NCBI GenBank assembly: GCA_937873515.1
Contig: CALMYB010000007.1
Location: 62,001 to 126,000, forward strand
Direction: 5' to 3'
DNA length: 64,000 bases
Origin: an uncultured Acidobacteriota bacterium
GTDB lineage: Bacteria; Acidobacteriota; Blastocatellia; Pyrinomonadales; Pyrinomonadaceae
A program made the position numbers and the translations under genes. The notes below the pieces were generated by a model. That model was given only the letters and a program-made list of their open reading frames with translations, was not told the origin of the DNA and searched no databases. Numbering within the stretch: the stretch's first letter is position 1; every line of letters begins with the position of its first letter. Shown here one piece after another: positions 1 to 7,998 of the stretch.

Positions 1-210
1 ACCGATGAAGGCCGGCATCGCATCGAGCGGCGTGTTGTCGAGAGCCTGGTCCTTCGAGACGGCCGATATAAGAATCGATCCGAAGCGATCTCAGAGGCTG
101 TGATCGGCGCAAAAAGAATGGCCTTAGGGGACGAGTCACCTGAGCGGATCGCGGATTTCATCGCCGGGAAAGCGGCAGATGTGAAGGTGTCGGAGAAAAG
201 TGCGGGCTAA
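1..210 (+). CDS. C-terminal end of a truncated unknown protein
   Basis: The first reading frame is open from the left edge to a TAA at 208-210, giving 69 residues of a protein whose start lies outside the window. A stretch near residues 20-34 (GRYKNRSEAISEAV) resembles the helix region of ribbon-helix-helix antitoxin-type DNA-binding proteins. This is only a local resemblance, and the rest is charged and unremarkable. The frame ends at the border of a repeat-rich region. Function is not assigned; a CopG/ParD-like regulator is possible. Confidence 0.5.
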   Translation, partial: TDEGRHRIERRVVESLVLRDGRYKNRSEAISEAVIGAKRMALGDESPERIADFIAGKAADVKVSEKSAG

Positions 211-212
211 TG

Positions 213-248
213 TCAGAACCGTCTGCGTTGGTGCGGGCGGTCAGTTCC
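213..248. repeat. Imperfect palindrome, GAACCG/CGGTTC family
   Basis: A 36-nt sequence begins TCAGAACCGTCTGCG and ends GCGGGCGGTCAGTTCC, so its arms are partly complementary. Related copies lie at 54146-54180 and 56549-56586. A derivative, the perfect 10-bp inverted repeat GTCAGAACCG/CGGTTCTGAC, follows serA at 49701-49743. The members lie between genes, so this looks like a dispersed intergenic palindrome family. No transposase for it is visible. Confidence 0.6.
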
Positions 249-260
249 GCCGAGCACCTT

Positions 261-410
261 CTTGGCTCCGTAGGAGCCGCATGTTCGTAGCACGCCGCTT
301 CACAAACACCCCGAAGGCGGCTTGCCGCCGACAAGATCTGTCGCTCCTAGCGGAGCTCCAGTATCCATATTGCTGGCGGTTGCTACAAACATTTCGCTCC
401 TAACGGAGCT
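261..410. repeat. Cluster of small palindromes (GGCTCC/GGAGCC and GGCGGC/GCCGCC types)
   Basis: The stretch holds GGCTCC-GTA-GGAGCC at 264-278 followed by TTCGTAGCAC, GGCGGCTTGCCGCC at 316-330, GCTCCTAGCGGAGCT at 343-357, and an inverted copy of the first type at about 380-410 (GCTACAAACA then GCTCCTAACGGAGCT). The same elements recur at 671-703, 724-744, 802-822, 1081-1103, 54021-54043, 54060-54094, 56971-56992 and 57241-57338. All could fold into short GC-rich hairpins. No coding signal competes here. Confidence 0.7.
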
Positions 411-620
411 ATGAACCCCCGCCTTGTCCAACTCAACAAGCTCTGGGACAGCCTTGGGACAGCTCTGGGACAAACAAGTCTATTGATGTCAACAGTTACG
501 GCTTTTGTCCCAGAAAAATCAAAAAAAATATTTTTTCGTCCCGACAACCGATCGTTCTCAAAGATCAATATACGCCACGTGTGTTGCGTATCCTGCTATG
601 AGTATAGCACATCTGTCAAG
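316..620 (+). repeat. Long dispersed repeat, copy 1 (about 305 bp)
   Basis: This segment is nearly identical to 57243-57548, with scattered substitutions and one length difference. Inside it are a triple GGGACAG motif at about 435-470, an inverted repeat CTGGGACAAA/TTTTGTCCCAG, an A-tract next to an AT-rich stretch near 525-535, and a palindrome TGCTAT-GAGT-ATAGCA near 591-606. Small open frames on either strand are shared by both copies only because the DNA is repeated; they have no recognisable domain. The unit looks like a mobile or amplified non-coding element. Confidence 0.75.
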
Positions 621-740
621 CAGTTGTTCACGCCGGATCGCCGTATTGAGCGTAATGTAGATGCGGCTGTCTTGGCTCCGGAGGAGCCGAAAGTTTGTAG
701 CACTCGATCATCCGCAGCCATTTCGGAGGCGGCTTGCCGC

Positions 741-822
741 CGACAATGGCCTCGTATAGCCACGTCGTTTACGGCGTGGTTTAGGATGGAAAATGAAGTC
801 CCGGAGGCGGCTTGCCGCCGAC
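741..822 (+). repeat. Dispersed repeat segment, copy 1 (about 80 bp)
   Basis: This piece runs from a GCCGAC end through CTCGTATAGCCACGTCGTTT to a GGCGGCTTGCCGCC hairpin. It matches 57177-57259 with a few substitutions. Here it follows the 305-bp repeat by about 120 bp, whereas on the right side it directly precedes that repeat. The order of modules therefore differs between the two sites. Confidence 0.65.
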
Positions 823-1045
823 GTTTCCTCTGTTGCTCCTACGGAGCTCCAGGATCAAATTTGCGACCTCTTTCCCAGGGTGGCGGCCGAGGCGGTCTTA
901 CCCTGGGCTATATTCTTGCGTCCCCTACGGGGACTAGGATCTTTGCGGGATTTCGCTTGGCGTACTTTGCGTTTCCAAACCGGAATTCTAAACCCAAAGA
1001 ACGAAAAGGCGACGCAAAGGACGCGAAGGTTTGGATGCGGCGACC

Positions 1046-1076
1046 GAGGCGGAAACACGACCGGTAGGGAGTGTGT
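1046..1076 (+). repeat. 31-bp dispersed repeat, copy 1
   Basis: The 31 nt beginning GAGGCGGAAACACGACC and ending GGGAGTGTGT recur exactly at 53787-53817. Both copies lie in intergenic repeat clusters. Function is unknown. Confidence 0.65.
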
Positions 1077-1106
1077 CCTTGTCGGCGGCAAGCCGCCTCC
1101 GAGATC

Positions 1107-1250
1107 ACTTGTTTCGTACATCGGTCGGGCCCAGCCCGACCGCACTGCGCTGCGGCAAGCCGCCTCCGAGATCGCTTGTTTCGCACATCGGTCGGGCCCG
1201 GTTGCGTTTTTTGCAACACTTGGGGATCTATGACCCAAGAACCCCGACCG
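1107..1250 (+). repeat. Tandem palindromic elements with CGGTCGGG/CCCGACCG ends
   Basis: Two adjacent units each start TTGTTTCG and continue to CGGTCGGGCCC. The first (1122-1142) is only the hairpin CGGTCGGGC-CCA-GCCCGACCG. The second (1189-1250) carries a 62-nt version with the same 8-bp terminal inverted repeats around an inner hairpin GTTGCG-T(n)-GCAAC. An inverted 63-nt copy of the longer form sits at 56888-56950. Short elements with terminal inverted repeats and no ORF resemble MITEs, but no target-site duplication was recognised. Confidence 0.6.
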
Positions 1251-1426
1251 CACTGCGCTGCGGCAAGCCGCACGATCCACTGAAAAGGCACGGCCGCGAC
1301 GAGCGATACCGAAAGAACCACCGCTCAGCCACCAATGCACGGATCGGAACGCAATCGATCGCAAATATGAATCTGAGATCTGAAATTTGAGATCGAAACC
1401 CTTTGCGGACTTGTATGTTTCGTATT

Positions 1427-1558
1427 GGTTCAACTGTTGTAAGGTTGGGCTGACGGAGAATGACAGCACGATTGCGACAAGGTTGTTAGAAACCGACGCA
1501 AAGCTGGTTGCGTCATTCTCCGCCTTCGCAGGTCGATCTCGAACAGTTGAGAGGAACC
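1427..1558. repeat. Long imperfect inverted repeat upstream of the IS110-like remnant
   Basis: Nested complementary blocks are visible: GGTTCAACTGTT (1427-1438) against AACAGTTGAGAGGAACC (1542-1558), and GGAGAATGAC (1455-1464) against GTCATTCTCC (1512-1521). The 132-nt segment could form a long interrupted hairpin. It could be a structured RNA, a remnant of a mobile element, or a site flanking the transposase fragment. It has no credible ORF. Confidence 0.5.
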
Positions 1559-1625
1559 TTTCGGATTCCGTATTACTGCAAGTTTGAGACAAACCTAGCT
1601 TTTCAAGGAGTTTCAGCATACCACA

Positions 1626-1700
1626 ATGAACAAATCAGAACATACGAACAAATATCTTGACCGACCTTTCGTTGGAATCGACGTCGCCAAAGAGACGCAC
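1626..1700 (+). pseudogene. IS110-like transposase 5' remnant
   Basis: The first 25 codons end in FVGIDVAKETH. This is the usual start of IS110-family DEDD transposases, where the D of GIDVAK is the first acidic residue of the RuvC-like site. An AGGAGT ribosome site lies 14-19 nt before the ATG. The homology stops at residue 25 and the frame runs straight into a 9-bp tandem repeat. The remaining 120 or so codons of the open frame do not look like a transposase, and no second catalytic domain is present. A dead fragment is the simplest reading. Confidence 0.6.
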
Positions 1701-1763
1701 AAAATGCACAAAATGCACAAAATGCACGAAATGCACGATTTGCACGATTTGCACGAAATGCAC
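1701..1763 (+). repeat. 9-bp minisatellite, 7 units
   Basis: Seven contiguous 9-bp units of the form RAAATGCAC or GATTTGCAC run without interruption from 1701 to 1763. Read in the frame of the transposase remnant they encode the tripeptides KMH, KMH, KMH, EMH, DLH, DLH, EMH. Every difference between units keeps the frame and the final His. Replication slippage within a decayed gene would explain them. Confidence 0.85.
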
Positions 1764-2142
1764 TTTGTGGGTCCTGAATTTCGGCGTCCGGACCCCGTGT
1801 TCCGCGGTTCGCGGCGGGACAAGAATCGCCGTTCGGCGAGTGGGTTTGTCGGCAGCCGAGCCGCCTCCGAGGATGCGTTGACGCTGGCGTGCCGCAAGCA
1901 TGCGGTTCCGACGGAGGCCAAGAAGGTCCTGGCCTTTGCTGACGGTGCGGTTCCGGGGTCACAATCCCCCAGTGCTAAAGCCAACGCTGGCGGTTCTGAT
2001 CTGTGCGGACGCACGCGCCCGCCGTTCCAACGCAGGCGGTTCGAACAAGCCGCGAGTTTGTGTTAAAAATGTAAGTTACGTAAAAAGGAATTCCGGCCTT
2101 GCCGAGGAACGGCCAATTTGGGCGGCGGCAGTATTCGAATAA

Positions 2143-3849
2143 ATGAAAAAGCTCTTTGTTTTATTTTCGGTCGCGGCAGTCGCCGCTTTCACTATCTGGG
2201 GTTTCAGCGGGCGTGTCGAAGCGGATGCCAACGGGGCGGAGCTTGCTTCGCCGCATCTCGTCATCAGCCAATTTCAGGCGGGCGGGACAAGCAACGCGAA
2301 CGACGAGTTCATCGAGATCCACAATACGAGCTCGGCACCGGTCGATCTGAATGGTTTTCGCGTTGTTTATCGTTCAGCGAACGGCTCGAATGACGTCGGG
2401 CCGATGGCCGTTTGGAACACGACGACGATCCTGCAGCCGGGACAGTTCTATTTGATCGCTGCTACGTCCTATACGGGCGGGATCACACCCGACGCTACAT
2501 ACAACCCGACCTCGTGCAGCTGTTCGATGTCGGCGAATGCCGGCGGGCTCGCGATCAGACAAGGCGACAACAATACGGGAGCCGTTATCGACGCGGTCGG
2601 TTGGGGCGGTGCGACGAACATCTTCTTTGAAGGAACTCGCACCGCGGCTCCCGCGAACTCGACGAGCCAGGCTCGCAAGAACAATGGCTGCCGCGACACG
2701 GACGATAATTCGACGGATTTTGAGAATCTGAACCCTTCGGCACCGCGCTCGTCGGGCACGACATCGACGTGCGGGGCGACCGGCACCGAGCTCTTTGCGA
2801 CGATCAACGCGAACCCGACGACTGTCGCACCCGAGGGCACCACGCTCATCTACGTTACGACCGTACCCGCGACGACGCCTCCGAGCACGAACATCACGGT
2901 CGTTGCGAACCTTGCACAGATCAACGGTTCGGGCAGCCAGACGCTTTACGACGACGGCACGAATGGCGATGTGACGGCGGGCGACAACGTCTTTTCGTAT
3001 CTTGCGACGATACCTGCCGGAACGACGGGCGGAGCGAAATTGATCCCGGCCGTCGCTGCGGATGCACAAGGCCGCGTCGTCAATATGCAGTTGACCTTGA
3101 CGGTCAACGCACCGAACCCGAACGAAGATCCGCTGCTTTTCGGCAATCCTTCGGGAGCGACCGCAGATATCGCCAACGAGAACAACTACCTGATGCCGAA
3201 GCCGCAGTACACGCTCTCGTACAACCGCTCGAAAGCGACGCCTAACTGGGTCGCGTGGCGGCTCGACAGTTCGTGGCTCGGTTCGACGCCGAGGCAGGAT
3301 GATTATCGGCCGGATCCGGCACTTCCGGCGGCATGGTATCACGTGCAGGACAACGACTATTCGGGTTCGGGTTATGACCGCGGGCATATGTGCCCTTCGG
3401 GCGATAGAACGAATTCGGTCGCGAACAATTCCGCGACGTTCCTGATGACGAATTTCGTCCCGCAGCTCGGCGCAAATAACCAAGGGCCGTGGAATGATTT
3501 CGAGAACTATTGCCGCTCACTCGCGAATCAAGGGAATGAGATCTACATCATCGACGGCCCGGTCGGCAACATCGGTACCATCGCGCAGGGGCGCATCGTC
3601 GTGCCGCAGTACACGTGGAAAGTAGTGCTGATCTTGCCTAACGGTTCGAACGATCTGCAGCGTGTAACGCGCTCGACGAGAGCCTTCGGTATCGTCGTTC
3701 CGAACTTCCCGCCGCTCAATTCGAACACGCCTTGGCGGCAGTTCCGCGTGTCGGTCGATGCGGTCGAGAACCTAACGGGATACAACTTTTTCTCCGCGAT
3801 CCCCATCAACACACAGGCGATCATCGAACGTCGGCACGATGTTCAATAG
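2143..3849 (+). CDS. Secreted DNA/RNA non-specific endonuclease with lamin-tail domain
   Basis: The 568-residue protein starts with a signal peptide (MKKLFVLFSVAAVAAF). It continues with a lamin-tail domain at about residues 35-150 (LVISQFQAGG, DEFIEIHNTS), a linker and a beta-rich segment at about 220-330. The C-terminal nuclease of the NucA/Serratia type occupies about 340-568. The catalytic DRGHM motif is at D412-M416, and N446 in a GANNQ sequence is the expected metal ligand. Such enzymes cut DNA and RNA outside the cell with Mg2+. The next gene, 6 bp downstream, is another secreted nuclease, so the pair probably forms an operon for nucleic-acid scavenging. The domain assignment is strong; the physiological role is inferred. 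Confidence 0.9.
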   Translation: MKKLFVLFSVAAVAAFTIWGFSGRVEADANGAELASPHLVISQFQAGGTSNANDEFIEIHNTSSAPVDLNGFRVVYRSANGSNDVGPMAVWNTTTILQPGQFYLIAATSYTGGITPDATYNPTSCSCSMSANAGGLAIRQGDNNTGAVIDAVGWGGATNIFFEGTRTAAPANSTSQARKNNGCRDTDDNSTDFENLNPSAPRSSGTTSTCGATGTELFATINANPTTVAPEGTTLIYVTTVPATTPPSTNITVVANLAQINGSGSQTLYDDGTNGDVTAGDNVFSYLATIPAGTTGGAKLIPAVAADAQGRVVNMQLTLTVNAPNPNEDPLLFGNPSGATADIANENNYLMPKPQYTLSYNRSKATPNWVAWRLDSSWLGSTPRQDDYRPDPALPAAWYHVQDNDYSGSGYDRGHMCPSGDRTNSVANNSATFLMTNFVPQLGANNQGPWNDFENYCRSLANQGNEIYIIDGPVGNIGTIAQGRIVVPQYTWKVVLILPNGSNDLQRVTRSTRAFGIVVPNFPPLNSNTPWRQFRVSVDAVENLTGYNFFSAIPINTQAIIERRHDVQ

Positions 3850-3855
3850 TTCTTT

Positions 3856-5772
3856 ATGAGAAAACTCTTCATTTCGGCGGCCTTTGCGGCCGCCACCTTT
3901 TCCTTCGGCGGGACCAGCGTTCTTGCACAAAAAGATCTCCCGATCTCTGCCATTCAGGGCGACGGCGTCGTGTCGCCTTATGAACGCCAACAGGTGAGGA
4001 CGTCGGGGGTCGTAACGGCTAGACGCCGCGACGGATTCTTCCTGCAGACGCCGGACGACAAGGCCGATAAGGATGCGAATACATCCGAGGGAATATACGT
4101 TTTCACGAAGAATCCGCCATCCGAGGACGCCGCGATCGGCAGCCTGATTTCGATCACCGGCCAAGTGCAGGAGTTCCGTCCGAGAGCCGCCAACGGTGCG
4201 ACGCTCCCGATAACGGAAGTTTCGATGTTCGCCGACCGCGATAAGATCCAGGTGCTTGAAAAAAGCGTGCCGCTGCCGAAAGCCGTCGAGATAACGGCGG
4301 CCGACTTCAAGGCGAATTCGATCACAGAACTCGAAAAATATGAGGGAATGCGCGTCGTCGTCCCGCAATTTTTCGTAACTGCGCCGACGGGCGGCCGGAC
4401 CAACAACGTGGAAAACACGTCAGAATCGAACGGCTCGTTCTTCGGCGTCGTGAAGGGAATGGAAAAGCCGTTTCGCGGTGCGGGCTACGATATCTTCGAA
4501 TACATTTTTCTAAGTAAGAGCGAGAAAGAGGCCTTTCAGAAAGAACATCCGAGCATCAAGCTCTTTGACGGAAACCCCGAACGCCTGCGCATCGAGAGCC
4601 TCGGGCTTGACGGCGGAACGCCTCTCGATGTCGCTGCCGGGACCACGCTCAAAGATCTTTCGGGCGTGATGCACTATTCCTACAACACGTGGACGATCTT
4701 GACCGACCCGAGTGCAAAACCCGCTGTCGCCGGCTATGAATCGACCGTCGTGAAACTTCCGGCCGCGACTGACAGGCAATTCAGTGTCGCAGGGATGAAC
4801 CTCGAGAATTTCTTCGATGACGTTGACGTTCCGGGCATCAAGGAAGATATCGTAAAGCCCGAAGCTCTCAAGGCGAGAATGAACAAGATCTCGCTCACGA
4901 TCCGCGAACGTATGCAGATGCCGGACGTGATCGGTGTCGTCGAGGCGGAGAATCTTGCGGTCCTAAAGCGTCTCGCCGAGAAGGTAAATTCCGATGCAGT
5001 TGCGGCCGGCAAACCCGACCCGAAATACGCCGCCTTTCTTGAAGAAGGCAATGACGGCCGCGGCATCGACAACGGCTTTCTGGTAAAGACGAGCCGCGTT
5101 AAGGCCGTCGAGGTGAAGCAATACGGAAAGGACGAGAAGTTCGCAAGTCCGGGAGCGTCGAACGAGATCTATCTGAACGACAGGCCGCCGCTGCTTCTAA
5201 GAGCAACGGTCGCGGACCCGAAAACGGGCGAACCTTTTGCGTTCACGGTCATCGTGAATCACCTGAAATCGTTCTTGGGCTACAACGATCCGAAGCGGCA
5301 GGACGCCGTGCGTTTGAAGAAGCGACTGCAGGCGGAGTTCCTCGCGAAACTTGTTCAAACGCGCCAAAAGGCCGATCCGAACGAGCGGATAATTCTGCTC
5401 GGCGATTTCAACGCGTATCAGTTCAGCGACGCCATCGTCGATGTCATCGGCACGATCAAGGGAACGCCCGCGGCAAAGGACGCGGTGCTGAATCCGTCGG
5501 ACGATCTCGTAAACCCGGACCTTGTGAACCTCGTCGATCTGATCACGGAGAGGCAGCGTTATTCGTACAACTACGACGGCAATGGCCAGGTACTCGACCA
5601 TATGATCGTCACCGCGAACCTCGTTGCGCACGTCGGTGGATTCGGATATGCGAGAGTCAATTCGGATTTTCCGGAGAGCTATCGCTCGGACGCTACAAGG
5701 CCGGAGCGGTATTCGGATCACGACGCGGCGATCGGATATTTTTCGATCGACGCGAAGAAAGCGGCGAAGTAG
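3856..5772 (+). CDS. Secreted endonuclease/exonuclease/phosphatase-fold nuclease (ExeM/NucH-like)
   Basis: The 638-residue product has a signal peptide ending near FGGTSVLAQ. An OB-fold-like segment at about 30-150 (VRTSGVVTARRRDGFFLQT) is followed by an EEP nuclease domain at about 310-630. Expected EEP motifs are visible: NLENFFDD, VEAENLAVL, VNHLKSF, LGDFNAY and a terminal SDHDAA. The fold family hydrolyses phosphodiesters with divalent metal, and this architecture is typical of extracellular DNases. It lies 6 bp after the DRGH nuclease on the same strand, so co-expression is likely. No strong ribosome site precedes the ATG, which fits translational coupling. Confidence 0.88.
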   Translation: MRKLFISAAFAAATFSFGGTSVLAQKDLPISAIQGDGVVSPYERQQVRTSGVVTARRRDGFFLQTPDDKADKDANTSEGIYVFTKNPPSEDAAIGSLISITGQVQEFRPRAANGATLPITEVSMFADRDKIQVLEKSVPLPKAVEITAADFKANSITELEKYEGMRVVVPQFFVTAPTGGRTNNVENTSESNGSFFGVVKGMEKPFRGAGYDIFEYIFLSKSEKEAFQKEHPSIKLFDGNPERLRIESLGLDGGTPLDVAAGTTLKDLSGVMHYSYNTWTILTDPSAKPAVAGYESTVVKLPAATDRQFSVAGMNLENFFDDVDVPGIKEDIVKPEALKARMNKISLTIRERMQMPDVIGVVEAENLAVLKRLAEKVNSDAVAAGKPDPKYAAFLEEGNDGRGIDNGFLVKTSRVKAVEVKQYGKDEKFASPGASNEIYLNDRPPLLLRATVADPKTGEPFAFTVIVNHLKSFLGYNDPKRQDAVRLKKRLQAEFLAKLVQTRQKADPNERIILLGDFNAYQFSDAIVDVIGTIKGTPAAKDAVLNPSDDLVNPDLVNLVDLITERQRYSYNYDGNGQVLDHMIVTANLVAHVGGFGYARVNSDFPESYRSDATRPERYSDHDAAIGYFSIDAKKAAK

Positions 5773-6153
5773 TCAGGTGCGTTCGAGTATGATCTGAGCG
5801 ATCGCGTGTTCGGAAGTATGCGATAGCGAGACGTGTATGCGATTCGCTCCGCTTGCAGCAAAAAGTTCGGCGGCTTTTCCGCTAAGCATTATCTCGGGGG
5901 CACCGAGTTCAGTGACGGTGACCTCGATATCTTTCCAGGAAAGGCTGCCACGCCAGCCGGTTTTGAGAGCCTTAAAGACGGCTTCTTTTGCGGCAAACCG
6001 TGCGGCATAGCTCTCGCCCGAGGCTGCACCTTTACCTTCACAATAGGAGCGTTCGCCTTCCGTGAAAACTTTTTCACGAAAACGCGGCGTTCTCGTCAAC
6101 GTTTCGCGGATGCGATAAACTTCCACAATGTCGATGCCTGTTGAGATGATCAT
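5773..6153 (-). CDS. acpS: Holo-[acyl-carrier-protein] synthase
   Basis: AcpS transfers 4'-phosphopantetheine from CoA to a serine of acyl carrier protein, activating fatty-acid synthesis. The start MIISTGIDIVEV gives 127 residues, the normal family length; an upstream ATG at 6213 would add 20 unrelated residues. The motifs GIDIVE with its metal-binding Asp, FAAKEAVFKAL, and a C-terminal HVSLSHT are all present. The start lies 26 bp inside the oppositely oriented polyphenol-oxidase-type gene if that gene uses its first ATG, so the two divergent 5' ends appear to overlap. No ribosome site is obvious. Confidence 0.9.
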   Translation of the reverse strand: MIISTGIDIVEVYRIRETLTRTPRFREKVFTEGERSYCEGKGAASGESYAARFAAKEAVFKALKTGWRGSLSWKDIEVTVTELGAPEIMLSGKAAELFAASGANRIHVSLSHTSEHAIAQIILERT

Positions 6154-6979
6154 AGACGAAGACGGAATTTTAGCCGATTCGGGGTTCTTTTGGCGAGAGG
6201 CGGACGGTGTCAAGGCCCTAGTTTCGCGGCAGCTTGAAGATGCGGGCTTTCAGAATGGATTCTCAACGCGCATGGGCGGCGTCTCGGACTTCCCGGCGGA
6301 CAGCCTCAATCTAGCGGGATTCAGTGAAGACTCACGCGAGAATATCTACGAGAACAGACGACGGTTCTTGGACCTCTTTCCGGCCGGAATGCGGATCGCG
6401 GCCGTTTTTCAATGCCACGGTTCGACGGTAAAGATGATTGCGAGCGAGGCGGACATCTCCGATTCAGACGACCGTGCGGACGGGATGATATCGGACATCG
6501 CGGGCGTTCTGCTTGGCGTAAAAACAGCGGATTGCGTGCCTGTTTTGATCGGCGACCCAAAGACCAGAGCGTTTGCGGCGGTTCACGCGGGCTGGCGCGG
6601 AACGGTAGCCTCGATCGTCGTAAAGGCCGTTGAAAATATGCGGACGGCCTTTGGCAGCGATCCGTCGCAGATGATCGCCGCTATCGGCCCTGCGGCCTCG
6701 ATTCGTCAATATGAGATCGGCGAAGATGTGCTGAATGCTTTTGCGGAGAACTTAGACGGTTCGGGAAAATACTTCGTACCGACGCGTCCCGGCCACGCAC
6801 GCGTCGATCTTCACGCGGCAAATCGTGATCAGCTTCTTTCGTGCGGACTTGAGGCCGCAAACGTTTCCATCGCACCGTTCTGCACGATGGAGCGAACGGA
6901 CCTTTTCTTTTCCTATCGCCGCGAAAAAAAGGAATTCGGCAAAACCGGAAGGCTGCTTTCTGTCATCGGCAAGGTCTAG
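6128..6979 (+). CDS. pgeF: YfiH/PgeF-type polyphenol oxidase-fold protein
   Basis: The 283-residue protein belongs to the multicopper polyphenol oxidase (YfiH, LACC1) family. Members act on purine nucleosides or remove misincorporated L-Ser from peptidoglycan precursors. The three expected metal ligands are visible: H97 in QCHGST, C136 in TADCVP and H153 in HAGWRG. In-frame ATGs at 6128, 6134 and 6143 are all possible starts, and all of them overlap the divergent acpS start. The 3' end overlaps the stop of the converging DsbD-N-like gene by 4 bp. The family call is firm; the exact substrate is not. Confidence 0.85.
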   Translation: MSMPVEMIIDEDGILADSGFFWREADGVKALVSRQLEDAGFQNGFSTRMGGVSDFPADSLNLAGFSEDSRENIYENRRRFLDLFPAGMRIAAVFQCHGSTVKMIASEADISDSDDRADGMISDIAGVLLGVKTADCVPVLIGDPKTRAFAAVHAGWRGTVASIVVKAVENMRTAFGSDPSQMIAAIGPAASIRQYEIGEDVLNAFAENLDGSGKYFVPTRPGHARVDLHAANRDQLLSCGLEAANVSIAPFCTMERTDLFFSYRREKKEFGKTGRLLSVIGKV

Positions 6980-7440
6980 CGGATGCGGGCCGAAAGGTTG
7001 ATCCGCTTCGTTTTTGGCGGATAACAAACCTCATCGGTGCAGGCCTGGAATCGAATAGCGACCCTAAACGACGCAGAATCACCCTTGAAATTTGATGGAA
7101 CTGTTACGGGGAATGAGAAGGTTACGCGGCCTTCATAGACATTGAGCGCGTTCTTTGAAAAGCCGAATGTTTTGTCGTGTCCTGCGGGATAACGCACGGA
7201 GCCGAAACGAAGCCCGCCGCCCGTCGGCGTAACGACGGTCGCGATAAGATTCTCGCCTTTGGGACGATTCGAATTTACATGCAGACCCGCCGGAATATCC
7301 AGCGTTACGGTCACGCGGACGCTCTTACCGCGAGCAAGCGAACCGTTCGGCACGGAGCCGGAAACTTCCTGTGCATTCGCCGTCAAACCAAAGACAGAGA
7401 GCACAAATGCGAACACTGAAAAACAAACGATTCTCTTCAT
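6976..7440 (-). CDS. Periplasmic DsbD N-terminal-domain-like protein
   Basis: The start MKRIVCFSVFAF at 7440 gives 154 residues with a clear signal peptide ending near LTANAQ; a Met 6 codons upstream is less likely. The mature part is an immunoglobulin-like beta domain ending with FQACTDEVCYPP. A pair of cysteines in that place is characteristic of the DsbD alpha domain, which hands electrons to periplasmic thiol proteins. The membrane and thioredoxin parts of DsbD are absent. It is the last gene of a minus-strand run from the epimerase through rlmN. A role in thiol reduction is inferred. Confidence 0.75.
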   Translation of the reverse strand: MKRIVCFSVFAFVLSVFGLTANAQEVSGSVPNGSLARGKSVRVTVTLDIPAGLHVNSNRPKGENLIATVVTPTGGGLRFGSVRYPAGHDKTFGFSKNALNVYEGRVTFSFPVTVPSNFKGDSASFRVAIRFQACTDEVCYPPKTKRINLSARIR

Positions 7441-7460
7441 AAATTCAAACTGCAGCATCG

Positions 7461-7979
7461 TCAGTCCCTGACGACAAAACTTTCGAGCATGACATCGAGC
7501 TTTTCGATGATGGCCTCACCGGCTTCTTCAAGCGCCCTAATTTTAAGAACGTAAGCAGAGTCGCCGGTCTCGCCGATCTTGTATTTGATGCGACTCGGAG
7601 CTTTCGTGCCGCCTTCTTCGATCTCAATTACGTGATATGTCCGTCCGTCGATCACTTCTTTTCGATCGTCTGTTACCTTTCCACTCTTCTTGATCTCGGC
7701 GAGCTTTGCGGCAACGCCGGTCGGATGGAGCTTCTTGATCTCAGCGCGGAAGAGCCGCATCTTCGACATCACGCCGGTGGCGAATTCTTTAGAGTATGCC
7801 TCGAACGCGAGTTCGGGGTTGCCATTCAAGACATGAAGCATCCCTTCGGGCTTGTCGATCGTGAACGCCGGTTCGACGACGGTCTCGGCGTCAAATGCGG
7901 CCGCCGCATTCTTCTTGATACGCGTCGATGCCCACGCCATCAGAGCTACGAGTATGATGCCAAGGATGAGTATTTCCAT
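7461..7979 (-). CDS. Membrane-anchored protein of unknown function
   Basis: The 172-residue product begins with one hydrophobic helix (residues 2-18), probably an N-terminal anchor, followed by a soluble mixed alpha/beta part of about 150 residues. That part includes MLHVLNGNPELAFEAYS and a charged C-terminus. No family was recognised. It lies 19 bp downstream of rlmN and 20 bp upstream of the DsbD-N-like gene, so it is probably in their operon. Confidence 0.7.
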   Translation of the reverse strand: MEILILGIILVALMAWASTRIKKNAAAAFDAETVVEPAFTIDKPEGMLHVLNGNPELAFEAYSKEFATGVMSKMRLFRAEIKKLHPTGVAAKLAEIKKSGKVTDDRKEVIDGRTYHVIEIEEGGTKAPSRIKYKIGETGDSAYVLKIRALEEAGEAIIEKLDVMLESFVVRD

Positions 7980-7998
7980 CTAAAAAAAGTTCTCTATT

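Noticed and set aside
411..1067. 218-residue open frame in the left repeat region
   Set aside because: It is made almost entirely of the dispersed repeats; there is no ribosome site and no domain, and part of it recurs at 57.3 kb with the same low-complexity content.
855..1619. 254-residue minus-strand open frame
   Set aside because: The frame covers tandem palindromic elements, and its sequence consists of repeated Ala/Arg-rich words from them. It has no family match.
1701..1763. Possible CRISPR-like array
   Set aside because: The units are 9 bp and contiguous, with no spacers; it is a minisatellite.
2374..3483. 369-residue minus-strand open frame
   Set aside because: It is antisense to the well-supported secreted nuclease and is Arg-rich, as expected of a shadow frame.
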